This document shows positions 47,907 to 60,407 of a stretch of DNA of 64,000 nt, piece after piece. The stretch lies in assembly GCA_023053685.1 (NCBI GenBank), contig JALIGW010000016.1, positions 5,808,501 to 5,872,500 on the forward strand. Direction: 5' to 3'. The DNA comes from Diadophis punctatus similis (taxonomy: Eukaryota; Chordata; Lepidosauria; Squamata; Dipsadidae). How positions within the stretch are numbered: the first letter of the stretch is position 1; each line of letters starts with the position of its first letter. Below the pieces are notes generated by a model. That model made no database searches. It was not told the DNA's origin and was given only the letters and a program-made list of their open reading frames with translations. A program made the position numbers and the translations under genes.

Positions 47907-48435
47907 CCGTGGTGGCGAACCTATGGCACGCGTGCCAGAGATGGCACGCGGAGCCATAGAAGCCGGCACGCGAGGGTTCCCACCGGCAAACCGGAAGTGC
48001 GAAAAAACGCACTTCCGGTTTGCCGGTGTGCTGTTTTTTGCACTCCGGAGGGTTCAGGGAAGCTCCCTAAAGCTCCGGAATGCAAAAAACTACAAAACGG
48101 ACAAACCAGAAGTGCACTTTTCCGCACTTCCGGTTTGTCCGTTTTGTAGTTTTTTGCATTCCGGAGCTTCAGGGAGCTTCCCTGAACCCTCCGGAGTGCA
48201 AAAAACAGCATACCGGCAAACCGGAAGTGCGTTTTTTTGCACTTCCGGTTTGCCGGTTTCGTCGTCCCAGGCTCCGGTAAGCCTTTGCGCGGGGGGGGGG
48301 GTGTGCGCATGCGCAGGGGGCAGCTGGGGAGGTGTTGTGCGCATGCGTGGGGGGGAGGGAATGGGTGTGGGCACACGAGCGCGCGCCCCCCCCCCGCTTT
48401 TTGGCACGCGAGCCGAAAAAGGTTCGCCACCACTG
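47907..48435. mobile_element. hAT-like MITE, 'CAGTGGTGGCGAACC' subfamily, palindromic
   Basis: TIRs cCGTGGTGGCGAACCTATGG and inverse, CCCTAGTG duplicated at 47899-47906 and 48436-48443. The interior is a ~250-bp palindrome of repeated acttccggtttgccgg arms. It is nearly identical to 51520-52054. All open frames in it are mirrored artefacts of the palindrome. Confidence 0.93.
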
Positions 48436-48443
48436 CCCTAGTG

Positions 48444-49507
48444 TCAAATTTGATTTCCCTGAGGGCCGCATCTATTTTAATTTATTTGTCTCCCTGAATT
48501 GCTAGGAGTTTGTTCATCTCCAGAGCTTTTCAGATTGCTTTGTTTGTTCTAGGAGAGCTAGAACAAACCCTTTCCCTTAATATATGGGGAAAGAACATCA
48601 CGCTCTATATTTCAAGAAATGGGTTGGAAGTTTCACCTTAACTGTATGCACAATCAACACAGTGGCATATTGAATAGCACATCAATGGCCAACACAGCAG
48701 ACATCATACCAAGGAAGGATAGGCTTAAATGCAAATATGATAAACAGTATTTCATTCTTTATCTAATTTTCTGGAAGCTGAGGACATAAGGAACATAAGC
48801 AATGCTTGTTATTGCTTAAAAATTAATCTGGTTATAACCTAAATTACTTGACTGTTTACATCTTGAGTAGAATGGTTTTTTAAAAGGTATGCTATTTTCT
48901 CAAATGGAACAAAAATGAATTACTGAAGTATATTTTCATTGTCTGTCAACAAATTTTGTGTGTCAATAAATTCTGAGCAAAACTAATAAGGCCACCAAAG
49001 TATGTACAGATCACATTCCTGTAATCTTGTAGTTTAATGAGCTGTAGGCAAATGTTTAGTTAGTAATTAATATCAGGTGTAAATGCTTTCACTGTCCTTA
49101 AAGGTTAGCTGTTTTAATAAATACATAAGAGAATCCATTCAGTATAGGTTAATCATTACCCATACACCATTCCCTCTCAGGAATTTCAAGTTCACTTAAA
49201 TCTGATAACTAAGCAGCTATTTCTTTGTTAATAAAAAGTAATGATTAAGTTAAATATCTTGCAGACATCCTATATGTAAAATAAACACTCATTCAGCCCC
49301 TGGCAAAGAAGGATCCTAATTATGGGATTGACTCAAAAGATGAAAGACTGGTTCTAGTATTAACTTGTGTAAAAATTGGTTAAGAGAAATACTGACTTTA
49401 TCAAATCTCATGGCTGAAATTAACACTTTCTTTCCTCTTTCCAGAGAATAAAGCAGATGTACCAGTGTGTGCCCAATAGGTAACTGTAAGGAATAAGAAA
49501 TCTCACA
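48444..49507. other. TNFRSF19: TNFRSF19 intron, no recognised feature
   Basis: No element seen. Confidence 0.45.
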
Positions 49508-49515
49508 GTATATCA

Positions 49516-49665
49516 CAGGGGTGGCCAAACTATGGTTCTTTGAGGACCTGTGGACTTCAACTCCCAGAATTCCTGAGCTAGCCATGCAAGCATGCATGGC
49601 TGGCTCAGGAATTCTGGGAGTTGAAGTCCACAGGTCCTCAAAGAACCATAGTTTGGCCATCCCTG
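49516..49665. mobile_element. hAT-like foldback MITE (150 bp)
   Basis: CAGGGGTGGCCAAACTATGG to its inverse, GTATATCA duplicated at 49508-49515 and 49666-49673. The arms are virtually identical, separated by catgcaagcatgcatgg. Confidence 0.93.
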
Positions 49666-49833
49666 GTATATCACATCCCCATTTAACTTGTCCTTTCTCT
49701 TTAACAAGGAAGTGCAGCTTCTTGATCTTTCAAGAGGCCTACACAAAACACACTTCCTCTATAACCATTTAGCATAACTAGGCAGGAAGAAAGGAAAAAA
49801 AAGAACAGGTAGGTATTCCCATGGAACTTAAAG

Positions 49834-50147
49834 GTAAAGGTTTCCCTGACCAGTCATATCCAACTCTAGGATACAATGCTCATCTCTGTTTCTTGGACGA
49901 GGGAGCCAGTGTTGTTCGAAGATAATTTCCGTGGTCACGTGGCCTGCATGTGACCTATATACCAAAGGAGCATGGAAATGATACCTATTAAACTACTCAC
50001 ATTTGCATGTGTTTGAACTGCTAGGTGAGCAGGAGCTGGGGCAAGTAACAGGACCTCACCCCGTTGCGCAGAGCTCAGGTCTCGAACCCCTGCCAGCTCT
50101 CCAGCTGACAAGCACAGCATCTTTAACTGCTGAGCCATAGCACTCCA
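49834..50147 (-). mobile_element. tRNA-derived SINE, second family
   Basis: The reverse strand carries the tRNA-like head (gagtgctatggctcagcagt, ggttcgagacctgagc) and the ggccacgtgacc / cagagatgagcattgta body like the 41739 copy, diverged in the middle. Confidence 0.75.
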
Positions 50148-51511
50148 TATGGAAAATAATCTGTACCCCAAATGTACATTCATCTAAGCATTATCTAGTT
50201 GCTGTGTGGATAAATATTTAAGAACCAGCTTTGCCAGTTTCATTGCCACTGCCATGCTGCTAGTTGCAGAACAGCTGATCAGAGATTGGTGATTTCCAAG
50301 ACAACTTAAAAAAAGCAAATGCAAACTCAAAACATAAATAATAATAATAAAAATGATCTAGCCTATGACTTGATTAAAAAGAGCATTATTTTTTCTCTGC
50401 ACCAACTTTTCTATAGTTGATAAACAAATGCTAAAAATGCAAAATATTTTATTTGTGTAATGGAATAATGAACTGTGATTTTTACTCATTAGGTGTCTGT
50501 TCAGAAAGGAAGCTCAGTCAAAGGGGGAAAAAACACCAAGAAGCATCTTAAAATAAATTATAAGAAGACATTGATTAAAAAATATCCCTTAAATTAGCTA
50601 GCAATAGGAGGGAACAAGGAAGTAAAAGGAAAGAAAAGAAGGTCTTAAGGAGAAAGAAGCCTTCAGGATGGGACAGGAATTTTACCACGACTATCCTCTT
50701 GAGTGGACCGAGTCAGATCTGGGGAACCAGGGCGGATCCTACTGAGTATTTAAATTACTGGCTCAGTCCTCAAGCTGATTGGTCGAGGTCTACCCACTCA
50801 GAAGGCTGGTTCCACCCCAAGATGGAGAAAGGAGGGTATCTCCAACTTATGAGCCTGGTTAACAATAAGGTTACTAAAAAGTATTTTTGACTACTGGGAT
50901 CAACAGATTTTAAAAATGCAGCTTTTAAAAGGTTCGTCTTGCTGAACATGCCCAAATGTCATTTTTTGTACAGAATAAACTAATTTTGATATTTAAAAAA
51001 ACTGGCCAGGGTGAACCCAAACTTTATAAAAGAAATGCTGGTATAATCAATACCGAGACACAGTTCATTAAGTAAGTCTAGAAACTTGTTTTGTTTCGTA
51101 TAATATACTGCAATCAGTATTTGTGGTAAAAAAATGAAATAACGATTCCCATCCCATTTCCTTGAAAAATAAAACCAGAAATAGAGGGAACGTAAGAGGA
51201 TCCTGGAACAGAATTTATTAAACAAATGTTTAAGGGCCAAATTATGGTCAGTAAGGAAGCAGTTCAATTCCTTTAATCAATATCTTAGTGTATACTGAGT
51301 TGGCATCTGCCTCTATAGCCATATGCGAAGTTAAAAGTAATATGAGAATGCCTTCAATATCACAGTTTTAGATTCTCTGTTATAAAGAGCAGAAACAAAA
51401 TAGTTATGTTTTTAATAAATTTGTATTTATTATACAAGTGCAATATTTCATCTCTAATATCCCTTGAGCTGTCTTTCTATTGGCTCTGACCAGACAAAAG
51501 CATTAGCTATG
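50148..51511. other. TNFRSF19: TNFRSF19 intron, no recognised feature
   Basis: No element seen in about 1.4 kb. Confidence 0.45.
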
Positions 51512-51519
51512 GTCTAGGC

Positions 51520-52054
51520 CCGTGGTGGCGAACCTATGGCACTCGTGCCAGAGGTGGCACGCGGAGCCATAGAAGCCGGCACGCGAGGGTTCCCACCGGC
51601 AAACCGGAAGTGCGAAAAAACGCACTTCCGGTTTGCTGGTGTGCTGTTTTTTGCACTCCGGAGGGTTCAGGGAAGCTCCCTGAAGCTCCGGAATGCAAAA
51701 AACTACAAAACGGACAAACCGGAAGTGCACTTTTCCGCACTTCCGGTTTGTCCATTTTGTAGTTTTTTGCATTCCAGAGCTTCAGGGAGCTTCCCTGAAC
51801 CCTCCGGAGTGCAAAAAACAGCACACCGGCAAACCGGAAGTGCGTTTTTTCGCACTTCCGGTTGCCGGTTTCGTCGTTCCAGGCTCCGGTAAGCCTTTGT
51901 GCGGGGGTGGGGGGGTGTGCGCATGCGCAGGGGGCAGCATGGGGGGGTGTTGTGCGCATGCGTGGGTGGGGGAGGGAATGGGTGTGGGTATGTGAGCGCG
52001 CGCGAGCGCCCCCCCCTTTTTGGCACGCGAGCCGAAAAAGGTTCGCCACCACTG
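51520..52054. mobile_element. hAT-like MITE, 'CAGTGGTGGCGAACC' subfamily, palindromic
   Basis: Sister of 47907-48435 with GTCTAGGC duplicated at 51512-51519 and 52055-52062. Most differences are single bases plus length changes in G/C runs. Confidence 0.93.
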
Positions 52055-52062
52055 GTCTAGGC

Positions 52063-52613
52063 ATTACCAGTTTATCATGTTTGTCTGGACATGAAGGTGA
52101 CAAATTACTATTGAGATGAAATGTAAATGGAAAGTTACTTTAAATCTTAAATCTTATTATGAATCCTCCTGATTTAAAATGACTACTCCATTCTTGAAAG
52201 GCTGTTTTTAGGCGTGTGCATCTTCCAAATGTAGAAATACATTTTCCATATTTCATCTAGTTACGTTATCTAATGATGAAAAAAATGACTCAATATGTTC
52301 TGCTTTGGCATAAATGTTATGATATTTGATAATGTTAGAGAACCATGTTTCTTTTAAACGTAGAACTAGAAACTAGTTTGACATTTGATGAATATGTGAT
52401 ATTTATAGTTAGTTTCCCTTTTGTTGTTGTTTTGGTCTTTTTTTAAAGTTAGTTGCTGATTCAGTATTTAAAGTATTTTCTGTGTTTGTAGTTTTTTGTC
52501 AAATTTGTTGAGGCAGATAAACTAAAAAACAAAAAGTCTTAGCAGTGATCTAAATTGCATGTTCACATGAGCTAAGAACTTATTATTCTCCTGAAATAGT
52601 AATTGTAAATATA
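52063..52613. other. TNFRSF19: TNFRSF19 intron, no recognised feature
   Basis: No element seen. Confidence 0.45.
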
Positions 52614-53955
52614 CAGGTGGTCCTCAATTTACAATCATTCTTTTAGCAACCATTTAAAGTTATGACAGCATTGGGGAAAAAAGTGACTTACCAATGGCCC
52701 TCACGATTGTTGCATCTTCCCCATGATCACATAATCTAAATTTGACTGCTTGGAAACCAGCATGTATTTATAATGGTTGCAGCGTCCCAGGGTCATATAA
52801 TTGCCATTTGTGATCTTCCCAGCTGGCTTCTGACAAGCAACAATCCGGAACTGAACACACTCAAAACCGTAGAAATGGTGGTAGACTTTAGGAGAAACCT
52901 TCCCATACTTCCACCTCTTACAATACTAGACAACACAGTATCAACAGTAGAGACCTTCAAATTTCTAGGTTCTATCATATCTCAAGACCTAAAATGGTCA
53001 CCTAACATCAAAAACGTCATCAAAAAAGCACAACAAAGAATGTTCTTTCTGCGCCAACTCAGGAAGCTCAAACTGCCCAAGGAGCTGCTGATACAGTTCT
53101 ACAGAGGAATCATTGAGTCTGTCATCTGCACCTCTATAACTGTCTGGTTCAATTCTGCAACGCAACAAGACAGACACAGACTTCAGAGGATAATCAGAAC
53201 TGCAGAAAAAACAATTACTGCCAACCTGCCTTCCACTGAGGACCTGTATACTGCACGAGTCAAAAAAAGGGCTAGGAAAATATTTACTGACCCCTTGCAT
53301 CCTGGACATAAACTGTTTCAAATCCTACCCTCAAAACGATGCTATAGAGCACTGCACACCAAGACAACTAGACACAAGAACAGCTTTTTCCCGAATGCCA
53401 TCACTCTGCTAAACAAATAATTCCCTCACCACTGTCTAACTATTCACTAAGGCTGCATTACTATTACTATTAGTCTTCTCATTGTTCCTATCACCCATCT
53501 CCTCCCATTTATAACTTGTTGCTTGTATCCTTATGATTTATATCAATATTGTTTCCTGATTCCTTATTTGTACCCTATGACAATAATTGTGTTGTACCTC
53601 ATGGTTCTTGACAAATGTATCTTTTCTTTTATGTACACTGAGAGCATATGCACCAAAGACAAATTCCTTGTGTGTCCAATCACACTTGGCCAATAAAGAA
53701 TTCTATTCTATTCTATTCTATTCTATTCTATTCTATTCTATTCTATTCTATTCTATTCTATTCTATTCTATTCTATAGTCAATGGGGGAAGCTAGTTTCG
53801 TTTAATGACTATGTGATTCACTTAACAGCCACAGTGATTTGCTTAATGAATGTGACAAAAAAGATTCTAAAATCGGACGTGACTTACTTAACAACCACCT
53901 AACTTAGTGATGGAAGTGCCGATCCCAATTGTGATAATAAGTCAAGGACTACCTG
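52614..53955. mobile_element. 'CAGGTAGTCC' transposon carrying a nested LINE
   Basis: Outer pieces 52614-52840 and 53777-53955 make one ~405-bp element (CAGGTGGTCC to AAGGACTACCTG) flanked by TA. The LINE at 52841-53776 interrupts it at gacaagcaa|agtcaatgg. Confidence 0.82.
52841..53776 (+). mobile_element. L2-like LINE 3' half, open frame plus (ATTCT)n tail
   Basis: The + frame to 53420 keeps about 190 LINE codons: TVSTVETFKFLGSIISQDLK, KKAQQRMFFLRQLRKLKL, QFYRGIIESVICTSITVWF and KRCYRALHTKTTRHKNSFFP then NAITLLNK. This is the C-terminal part of an L2-like reverse transcriptase, including the KFLG segment downstream of the catalytic core, which is absent. A 3' UTR with ccaataaagaattc and (ATTCT)n (53699-53775) follows. 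The frame shows no stop, so the copy is relatively young. Confidence 0.88.
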
Positions 53956-53957
53956 TA

Positions 53958-54344
53958 CAGGTAGTCCTCGATTTACAACAGTTTGCTTAGTGACTGTTTG
54001 AAGTTACAACAGCACTGAAAAAAGTGACTTATGGCCATTTTCCACACAATGACCATTGCCGCATCCCCGTGATTACATGATTTACATTCGGATGCCTGAC
54101 AACTGACTTACATTTATGATGGTTGCAGTGCCCCAGGATCATTGGATCATCTTTTGCAACCTTCTGATAAGCAAAGTCAATGGGGAAGCCAGATTCATTT
54201 GACAATAGTGTTACTAATCTAACAACTGCAGTGATTCACTTAGCAACTGTGATAAGAAAGGTCGAAAAACTCACTTAACAAATTTCTCACTTAGCAACAT
54301 AAATTTTGAGCTCAATTGTAAGTTGTAACCCTAACCCTAACCTG
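53958..54344. mobile_element. Second 'CAGGTAGTCC' transposon, adjacent copy
   Basis: It starts CAGGTAGTCCTCGATTTACA directly after the TA (53956-53957) that ends the previous copy. Its right terminus is unusual: the expected gaggactacctg is replaced by telomere-like repeats before cctg-TA. Confidence 0.8.
54327..54342. repeat. Short telomere-like (CCCTAA)n tract
   Basis: aaccctaaccctaacc, about 2.7 units of the vertebrate telomere repeat (TTAGGG on the reverse strand), at the right end of the 53958 element. Confidence 0.7.
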
Positions 54345-55576
54345 TACTTCATGCTGATTCATATATTTTACTTTTTTATTCTAAGTTTATAACTAAAATT
54401 ACATTTACGTGCTTTTTTTCCAGGCCTTCAAATTTTTGAAAATTTAGTACATTATATGTGCATTATATCTAGCAGAATATAATATACAGTATTCAGAAAG
54501 TGCTTCCTGTATTTTCTGCAGATTTATTTGTTCTTGATTCCATGTCAACATATGCCACAGCATTATTTGCTATTACTGAATGTTACAGAATTCAGTGTTT
54601 ATCAGAAATGTTTACTCAAGAGTGATTTCTCTTCTTTTGCCTTTTATTCTCTTTTTAGAAAGTCCTTTTAACTTTTTACAATCCACAACCAGCTTTTTCA
54701 TGAGTAAATATTTAAACCATAACTCTGTTTTAAAAAATCTACTGATGGAGAGAAGATGAAAGCAGCCCTGAAATTTATAGCTAGCTAGGTAATAATCAAC
54801 TGCTATCAACATTCTCTGATTGTTATTAATGTTGCTATCACATTATATGATCATAGAATTTTAGCCTGGGAAGTCTAGGACCCAATTTAGCATTCAAGAG
54901 CAAACAGTAACACACTGTAATATAGTGTATCAGCGTACACTTTGGGGAAGTTCTAAGAAATTGAACATGCTTACTAAACATTTAGAATTTTGTCCACATA
55001 ATTATTGTGCCAGTTTTATTTACAATATGCTAAAGTTTCAAAAAAAAACCTGGAAAAAATTAGTTAATTTGTGAAGCAATTTACCTAGTATTAGAGCATT
55101 ATAAAACAGCTTAATATCAGTATTCACCAATACACATAATTACCTACAGATGTAGTGAAATCTTCAAACAACATATTTCAACTTGATGAGAACAGCAACA
55201 GGTTTCATATTACTAAGTCCTGATTGCTGTTCTCCATAAGGGATCTTTCATTAAGTACTTCAGTTTGAAAAGCTACTGTTTTGCTTTTCCAATTAGCAAT
55301 GTTATTCTCCACAATATTCCTGCCTTCACAGAGTTGTTAAAATGTCTCTTTCAATTTTTTAAACCATGAAAAATCTGAATTTCTGCTAAAATTGAGGTTT
55401 TGTGAGCCTAATGATATACTTCATTAATACTAATATACCTCTTCCTCACATTTTGTTGAGCAAAAAACTATACTGGCAGAAAATCTATTACTCTGGTTGC
55501 CAGTCCCTAACCTATCCCACACAAATGCTGTCAAATTGGTTGGTCTTATTTACTATGTAACTAGAATGTTTTAAAT
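54345..55576. other. TNFRSF19: TNFRSF19 intron, no recognised feature
   Basis: No element seen. Confidence 0.45.
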
Positions 55577-55972
55577 CAGCAGTCTCCAAATTTTCCAGCT
55601 TGGCAGCCTGGTGGGGGAGGGGGGGAGAGGGAATGCTTCTGTGTGAGTGGCAGGCGCATGCATAAGCACATACAGCTCCATTTGTGCAAGTGGCGTACGT
55701 GCACGCCCGCTGCTCAATACAAATGGAGCTTCGTGTGTCAGCGACAGCGCCTGCGCACACACAGATGAACTCGGCCACCTCTTGTGTGAGTTCCGAAGCA
55801 CAAGTGGAGCGTCATGTGTGAGCTTCATGTGTTTGGCCACCACTTGCGCAGCCCAGTTCTGAAGCACAAATGGAGCTTCACATGCGTGCGCTCGCCTACC
55901 ACTTGCACTTGTCTGGTTCTGAATGGGCCGTGGCCCAGTAGTGAGCCGCGCCTCTAGAGTTGGGGACCCCTG
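55577..55972. mobile_element. hAT-like MITE, 'CAGGGGTCCCCAACC' family
   Basis: CAGCAGTCTCCAAATTTTCC to gagttggggacccctg, TTTTAAAT duplicated at 55569-55576 and 55973-55980. The interior has repeated caaatggagcttc units in tandem. Confidence 0.85.
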
Positions 55973-55980
55973 TTTTAAAT

Positions 55981-57203
55981 AAAGACATGGGTAGATTCCA
56001 TTAATTTTGCTGCCTTCATTTTCCATAAAAATAACTTCTTGCATGTACTTCCTGTACCTATCAGCTATTAGTCAGGCTACTAATGTGAAATATAGTAACA
56101 GTACTACATTATGCTTAAAAGTAGTATGACTTAAGAGTTGCCACACCATGAAAACCATGCCATACCATGCAAACACCTCACCTATTATAGCAGACAGATG
56201 CACAGGGAACGATGCATGGTGCAATAGAGAGCTGCCCCACCACACTGGAGAACCCTCAATGTGCATGACAGCTGTTCAAAATAACACATGCATGGGAGAT
56301 TGCATGGTGCATTAGCAATGACCTCAGTTGACTGTGAGAACTGAACAGTTCATGAGAGAGATTATGTGAAACAGTAGGAGGAAACTTTCATCTTGCACTG
56401 CATATCTCTTGTACCTGTCAGCTCTTGCTTGACTATGTAACCCACCATTCCTATCAGCTGTTACAGTAATCCTCAACTTATCCTATAATGGAGCCTGCCA
56501 TTAATGTGCAGGTTGTTAAGTGGAGCATCAGGTGCCTCAGGGATGGGGCAGATCCTTAAAGTGCTAGTCCAGGCCCAGGCCAGCCTGCCCCAGGCCTCCC
56601 AAGGCCTATCCCACCCTGTCCCTCGCGGTTCCCCAGGCGTCATCCTGCTCTCAAGCCGGCCATTCAGCCAGGCAAAGGAGCAAAACAGACCGGCAAATGG
56701 AGGACATTTACAGCCATCTGGCCACCCAAAGGACTTGCAGGAGTCAACCTGCTCCTCACCCAGGGCCAAGCAGTACCTACCTTACCTTTTAGAGGGTGGG
56801 GTTGCTCAGGAGCCTGGCTGATATGATGCAAGGCTCAGCTCTCTTGCAGAAATTGCTGGCCTTGTGGCAGCCTTGTGTTTTTCTCCTAGCAAGTAGTACT
56901 TCTCAAGAGAATATAGGGAACTTTGTTTTTTTTTAAGAGGGCTTCACAAAGCCCACAAACATATAGAACTTCTTCAGAATTACTCTCTTTATAGCTTTCC
57001 AGGGAATAATTATGGACATACAGGTAGTTCTGGAGCTATAACACCAATTGGGGACTGGGATTGATGTTGCTAAGTGATGCGGTGGTAAAGTGTGAAATTA
57101 TGTGACCATGTTACTTAGTGATACAATCCAGGTTGTCGCAGTAACCAGGAAAATGCAGTTTACATCATGGATGTTCTAATATTTTAATATCAGAAGCACT
57201 TAC
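55981..57203. other. TNFRSF19: TNFRSF19 intron with a GC-rich block and a MITE fragment
   Basis: 56490-56830 is markedly GC-rich and may be an unrecognised repeat. 57018-57150 resembles a decayed 'CAGGTAGTCC' transposon (tacaggtagttctggagc, gttgctaagtgatg). No exon was found. Confidence 0.45.
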
Positions 57204-57289
57204 AATGTGGTTCATAAGGAGGAGGTGGATCACCACAAGGAATACATTCCATATCCTGAAAGCCCCCAAGCTTTGTCTTTCTGTAAAAT
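57204..57289 (-). CDS. TNFRSF19: TNFRSF19 exon, membrane-proximal Cys-Pro segment
   Basis: The 86-nt exon completes Gly119 and encodes FYRKTKLGGFQDMECIPCGD then PPPPYEPH, ending with the first base of Cys148. The DMECxPCGDPPPPYEPHC motif is shared with mammalian TROY. The acceptor is cttccag and the donor is gtaagt. Both junction phases agree with the neighbouring exons. Confidence 0.95.
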
Positions 57290-58615
57290 CTGGAAGACAC
57301 AAGAAAAATATCACATTTCTCATATCTGAAAAAAAACAACTCAATACAAAACTATGCTAATAAAATCAATAAAATGATATTGAAATAAGACGGGATCATA
57401 TAAGCTGGGATTAAGCAAGAGGTTCAGGTAGTGACACTCTTCTGATGGGCAAGGACAATTTAATGCTTTATTGGACAGAAAAATGAGGGCAGCAGTGAGC
57501 CCAGCAATGAAAAATGACCAGATTCATATCAAATGCACAAGCATGGGCAAGATTTTCCTTTTTCTTAAGTTTTATGAAGATTGTTTTAAAAATGATGAAC
57601 AGTACTATACAGAACTAACTAAAATGGCAGGAAACAGTGTGCTGAATTTTGGCAATCATAACATTGAGATCCATCACTGCACCCCAGTGCATTCTGGGGA
57701 AAACAAAAAACAGGTTTCTAGGCTCACTGCCCCCATAAATCCTACAAGTTCAAGCCTTTGGCCTAAAATCCTGAGGTGAATTTGGTGAAACTTTTGTTTT
57801 GTCATCATTTGTTTTACTATAGCTTGTTGTTACTCACTGTTACTTTCTGTCCTTTACCTCCATCTGTTCAATTGGAAATCTGATGGGGAACTGCACTTGC
57901 TTGAATGCCAGTGCAATTTTTCATGTGATCTGCAAAATTAATTTATTAGACTCTTGGATCGTATTGAGAGGTATAGTCACACTGAAACCAACATAAATCA
58001 ATCCTTTTTTTCCAGATTTCCAACTCATCACTGGGAGGTCAAGGAGGGGGGGAGGGCTATGTGAGCAACTCTTCTTTGGCCATTTTTAAGATCTCCACAT
58101 TTCCACCTAAAATATGGTATCTCTATCTCTCCTTTATATATATCTGAACAATATGTACTGCCTAATGGAATTCTGAAGAAAAGGAAGTTCTGCTATTGTG
58201 AGATGACTTTTCATTAGATCACCCTAAGAGCAAGGCTTCAGGATATAATCACTTATCACATCTGGAAGACACGGTAGAAGGAAAATCTAGCAGACTGACT
58301 TTGATGTAATAGACTTAATACCCAGTGGACAATTTTACATATCAATTAACATCAGTTGTATAATTAAAATTGTGTAATGATGTAAAATGCATCATTTCTT
58401 TAATAAAAATAAATGTATTTACTATTAATTTAATAAATATTTATATTGAATGGATATTTGGAAAGCAGCAGACATTCCCTCCTCTCAATTTAAACCATGA
58501 AAGCAAGTTTTCATTGCAGTGTACAGAAACAGTTTGACAACTTTAAGTAGCAGAGCCAGCCAAAACTGAGAATACAAATTATTTATAGTCCTTCATACTT
58601 CCTTCTATAACTTAC
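57290..58615. other. TNFRSF19: TNFRSF19 intron, no recognised feature
   Basis: The 102-codon + frame at 57471-57779 has no recognisable family signature and I do not call it a gene. Confidence 0.45.
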
Positions 58616-58794
58616 CCAGGCAAGCAGTCTCCACAAACAGCATTGCTAATGGCGGAACAATTGCTTTTCTGAAATCGATTTACTGAAGCACAGTCCAAAC
58701 ATTGTTTGCATTTTTGAAAGCCCCAGTCCTCTTTGAATCGGTTTGGCCTGCATGTCATGCACTGGGCATCCTCACCATATCCAAAACCGCATTC
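58616..58794 (-). CDS. TNFRSF19: TNFRSF19 exon, cysteine-rich repeats
   Basis: The exon covers residues 60-119 and begins ECGFGYGEDAQC, with RFKEDWGFQKCKQCLDC and CGDCLPG further on; these are diagnostic for TNFRSF19. Cysteines at 61, 71, 74, 88, 91, 94, 105, 113 and 116 form the ligand-binding-type repeats. There is one N-x-S sequon at N104. The acceptor is attccacag, the donor is gtaagt, and the exon ends in phase 2. Confidence 0.96.
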
Positions 58795-60407
58795 CTGTGG
58801 AATTAACAAACACTACTGTGACACTTAAAGAGACATGACTAATGGGATGCAACAAAGATGAAATGAGGTCTCAGGGTAATTATTTCTGAAAATAAAAACT
58901 TTCTAGAGATAAAATAATCTTTTCAGCAGTTCCTAAAATGCTGTTCATTGCTAATAATCCCCTTTACTTTTATAAGAAATCCACTTATCCACTTTATCTC
59001 AGAAATGTTAGTATTTGAATGATAAAGGACTCTGTGGATTCCCACTGCTTCATTATTATAAACTTATGGAAATTGCTAGCATGTCTATCTTTAAACTATG
59101 CCAACAATGTCAAAATTTAGAAGCTAGCCTGTGAAGTCTTTCAAGCAATTATATAACCAGAAAAATAATTTTAATATAAAGCTGAGCTAAGCTGAAGGTG
59201 TACATGATCAACAAAAATGCTTACAACTATTATTTTATATAAACAATAGAAAAAGCTATACAACTAAATATAATGTTAAATATAATGCAAAATATATCTC
59301 TATCTCTCATCCATCTCTCATCCATCTCCCATCCATCCATCCATCATCTATCTATCTATCATCTATCTATCTATTCACATTCTGCAATACATGGGGGCTC
59401 ACATAAAATACATAAAATTGTACATAACCAAACAAAATATCAGAAAATATAATAGCAGCGTAAAATTCTATCAAGTAAAAAAAATGTGGGAAAACTTTAA
59501 AAAAAATACTAAGCTAATCCTACAGCTCCTCTAAAAACTGCTTCCTAATAGGAGCTGTTTACAAGAGGGGAAAATAAATTTGCACAATAAATAAAAATAA
59601 ATAATTATTGTTAGACAATTATCATATAGGCAGATCCAGTTCTTTACAGAGAAAGGAAGATCGGCCTGGTGTTCTGTTAATTGTGGAGTGCTACAGGGCT
59701 CAGTTCCTTTTAACTTCTATATGAAACCAGCGGGAGAAGCATCTATCAGTATGGGGTGCAATATCGGCAAATTGTTGAGCACATCCGAATGTACATCACC
59801 AATCTGGCAGTGTGGCCAATGTTTTGATTCAATATTTGAAGATAATTAGAATCTGAATGAGACAAATCAAGTGAAACTAAACTCAAGCAAAATAGAGTTG
59901 TTGTTTGTCCACTGAGATTCTCACGTGTTGTCTTTCCAGGAAGTGATGCTAATGGAGAAGACCATGACTTGGGGATCCTCTTGGATTGCTAGATACTACT
60001 CAATGAGCAAGTAGAAATCATGGCTTGCTGGTCCAGCTTCAGCCTTAAATGAAGCAGGAGCATAATCATGTCTCATCTATTACAATGTACACTAAATGAG
60101 GCTGCCTTTAATTGCTGGAACGGTGCAATAATTTCTATGGGACACCATGAGCACAATAAGCCTACACTGTGGCCCTACATTGCCTTAAGTGAGATGGGTG
60201 GCCATTCAAATAAAATGTATGAAAGAAAGAAAGAATGTTTAATCCTTACTCTATGAAAAGACTTCTCTAGTAAATAATATTGCAACTTCCAAAATAGTTA
60301 ATTTACAAGTGCTCTTTCAGTGCTATATGTAGTGGAGAAATATATTTAGTAATGATCATATTTGAAAAATCAAGAGAATAATTTTCAGAATTGTATATGA
60401 ACATTAC
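58795..60407. other. TNFRSF19: TNFRSF19 intron with a tetranucleotide repeat
   Basis: Apart from the microsatellite at 59290-59378, a stretch at about 59640-60255 looks like an old LINE fragment but is too decayed to classify. Confidence 0.4.
59290..59378. repeat. (ATCC)n/(ATCT)n microsatellite
   Basis: Interrupted tetranucleotide array: catccatctct units, then atccatcc, then atctatct. The (ATCT)n part equals GATA on the reverse strand. Confidence 0.92.

Noticed and set aside
47921..48497. Overlapping frames of 100-172 codons on both strands
   Set aside because: Mirror frames of a palindromic MITE, repeated at 51503-52119.
57471..57779. 102-codon + frame in a TNFRSF19 intron
   Set aside because: No recognisable motif, splice context or family; length is compatible with chance.
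59290..59378. CRISPR-like regular array
   Set aside because: A simple tetranucleotide microsatellite without spacers, in a vertebrate genome.
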